A stretch of DNA of 7,272 nt, taken from Ignavibacteriaceae bacterium. Its GTDB lineage: Bacteria; Bacteroidota; Ignavibacteria; Ignavibacteriales; Ignavibacteriaceae. The DNA is taken from the NCBI GenBank assembly GCA_023231105.1, contig JALNWB010000185.1:1-7272 (forward strand), given 5' to 3'. Under the pieces are notes generated by a model, which was given only the letters and a program-made list of their open reading frames with translations, ran no database searches and was not told where the DNA came from. The stretch's first letter is position 1. Each line of letters begins with the position of its first letter. The position numbers and the translations under genes are program-made. Shown here piece after piece: positions 6,358 through 7,272 of this stretch.

Positions 6358-6407
6358 AAATTTTTTACTTTTTTATCCTACAACATTGGGGGGAAATGAT
6401 AAGTTCA

Positions 6408-6471
6408 AATTGGTCATTGGTCAATCGTCACTGGTCATTAATAACTACTGACGAATGACTATTGACTAATT
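6408..6471. repeat. 64-bp imperfect palindrome made of eight 7-bp units (4 direct + 4 inverted)
   Basis: The left arm carries GGTCATT, GGTCAAT, CGTCACT, GGTCATT (6412-6439). The right arm carries AATAACT, ACTGACG, AATGACT, ATTGACT (6440-6467), which are the same unit reversed. AATT caps both ends and TTAA is the centre. Of 32 or so arm positions about 25 pair by Watson-Crick, three by G-T wobble and four fail. It begins 6 nt after the stop of the zinc-finger gene and lies 50 bp before the metallophosphoesterase start. No T-run follows on either strand. Confidence 0.75.
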
Positions 6472-6477
6472 GCTTTA

Positions 6478-6723
6478 TTATGAAGCTAACGAGTAATTGT
6501 TGTACTTAGCAACAAAAAAATCTTGTCTCTGTTTTTTTACAGTGATTACAATTTCTTCAAGTTTGGTGGCTACTGCGTCAGAAATCCATTCTTCTCCACA
6601 TTGTTGACAAACAGTTGCGGGAACTTCCTTAACAATAATCACCCCTTGCTTATAATTTGCGGTGAAACTCGTTTCCGATTCTGTTTTTACCCCGCCGCAA
6701 ATCGGACAAATATCTTTTTTCAT
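6478..6723 (-). CDS. YgiT-type (MqsA N-terminal-like) zinc-finger protein, apparently without a toxin partner
   Basis: An 81-residue protein with two CxxC knuckles, C6-PI-C9 (ICPICGG) and C39-QQ-C42 (CQQCGEEW), the zinc site of the YgiT/MqsA antitoxin N-terminal domain. Between them lies the usual beta section ending VPATVC. The C-terminal helix (about 50-69) resembles other stand-alone YgiT-type proteins, and the DNA-binding HTH domain of full MqsA is absent. Such small proteins are often second in a pair after a DUF4258-like toxin, but here the upstream gene is carB and the downstream gene a phosphoesterase, so it is solitary in view. It follows carB by 50 bp on the same strand with no terminator, so read-through is likely. 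GGTAGAG about 9 nt upstream can serve as the ribosome binding site. Function as an antitoxin is uncertain. Confidence 0.85.
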   Translation of the reverse strand: MKKDICPICGGVKTESETSFTANYKQGVIIVKEVPATVCQQCGEEWISDAVATKLEEIVITVKKQRQDFFVAKYNNYSLAS

Positions 6724-6773
6724 GATTTAATCTCTACCATTCTTTTTACTTTTATCTTTCCACTTTTTACTGC

Positions 6774-7272
6774 CTACATGTACTCATCCCAGCTTTTTAC
6801 CTGCAACTCACCGGCGGTATATTTACGCAGAGATTTTACAAACCGTTTTGCAAATTGCAAATTAGTAATAAGAGGAATATTCAAATCAACTGCACGGCGG
6901 CGGACAAGGTAATCGCTGTCGAGTTCTTCTTTCTCTGAAGTTTTGGGAATATTTATAACGAGATCAATTTTACCGTCTTGCAAGTGGGAAAGTATCCCGG
7001 GTTCTTGATTATCAAATGGACGGTGAAGTGTTTCCACTTCAATTCCGCTTTCGCCGTAAAAGTCAGCGGTTCCTTTGGTTCCGTAAAACTTCAATCCCAT
7101 TTTGCGGAGTGTTTTTAATTCCTCAAGGAATTCCGCTTTCTCTTTCAACGTTCCGGTTGAAAGCAAAACACCTTTCTGCGGAATTTTAAATCCAACCGAC
7201 AACATACTTTTCAAAAATGCTTCGTTAAAATCATCGCCGAGGCAAGCAACTTCTCCTGTCGATGACATTTCA
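6774..7272 (-). CDS. carB: Carbamoyl-phosphate synthase large subunit, C-terminal part (partial, MGS-like domain)
   Basis: This is the end of CarB, which makes carbamoyl phosphate from bicarbonate, ATP and glutamine-derived ammonia for pyrimidine and arginine synthesis. The frame is open through the right window edge; the Met at 7268 is internal, because the preceding codon is Glu and EMSSTGEV is the conserved EMxSTGEV near the end of the second ATP-grasp domain. The remaining about 150 residues form the allosteric MGS-like domain. It includes a beta strand and loop GVLLSTGTLKEK, the effector-site signature FYGTKGTADFYGESGI, the strand IDLVINIPKT, RRRAVDLNIPLITN, and the tail SWDEYM. It ends TAG at 6776-6774. 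About 900 N-terminal residues lie outside the window. The downstream zinc-finger gene is close enough to share its transcript. Confidence 0.95.
   Translation of the reverse strand, partial: EMSSTGEVACLGDDFNEAFLKSMLSVGFKIPQKGVLLSTGTLKEKAEFLEELKTLRKMGLKFYGTKGTADFYGESGIEVETLHRPFDNQEPGILSHLQDGKIDLVINIPKTSEKEELDSDYLVRRRAVDLNIPLITNLQFAKRFVKSLRKYTAGELQVKSWDEYM

Noticed and set aside
6523..6912. Plus-strand open frame of 129 codons
   Set aside because: Antisense across the zinc-finger gene, the spacer and the carB end; its Phe-rich translation matches nothing.

Overview
The window carries about 38% G+C by eye and is gene-dense. Several clues point to the Bacteroidota/Chlorobiota/Ignavibacteriota (FCB) assemblage, most plausibly an Ignavibacteria-like organism. 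These are AT-rich genes with GGAG-type ribosome binding sites, a TTG/TAnnTTTG-style promoter before rlpA, and the overall look of the proteins. This placement is inferred from style and not from any search.

Left part, positions 1-4242, all on the minus strand (read from high to low coordinates). First comes a small secreted or membrane-anchored Cys/His-rich protein of unknown function (3877-4218, possibly starting at 4242). Then follows a complete order of heavy-metal RND efflux genes: TolC-like outer-membrane channel (2516-3784), lipoprotein periplasmic adaptor (1322-2515) and the CzcA/CusA-family inner-membrane pump (1-1322, cut by the window edge after residue 440). The three efflux genes are packed with no gap: channel and adaptor abut, and adaptor and pump share one base in TAATG. 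They should be co-translated into one tripartite metal exporter. A good sigma-70-like promoter with two short inverted repeats lies between the small gene and the channel gene. The small Cys/His protein is the least understood item here and the best candidate for something new, for example a periplasmic metal chaperone, buffer or sensor.

Middle part, positions 4243-5205. A divergent intergenic region holds candidate promoters in both directions. It is followed on the plus strand by rlpA (4507-4998, TTG start), encoding a single-domain exported double-psi beta-barrel protein, and then by a strong bidirectional terminator. Beyond the terminator lie a perfect 28-bp palindrome and a degenerate array with 8-bp period. 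These look like dispersed intergenic repeats.

Right part, positions 5206-7272, minus strand. The C-terminal end of carB (cut by the right window edge) is followed by a small YgiT/MqsA-type zinc-finger protein with no toxin partner visible. Next comes a 64-bp imperfect palindrome built from eight copies of a 7-bp unit. Last is a membrane-anchored calcineurin-like metallophosphoesterase. No tRNA, rRNA, CRISPR array, transposase or phage gene was seen.
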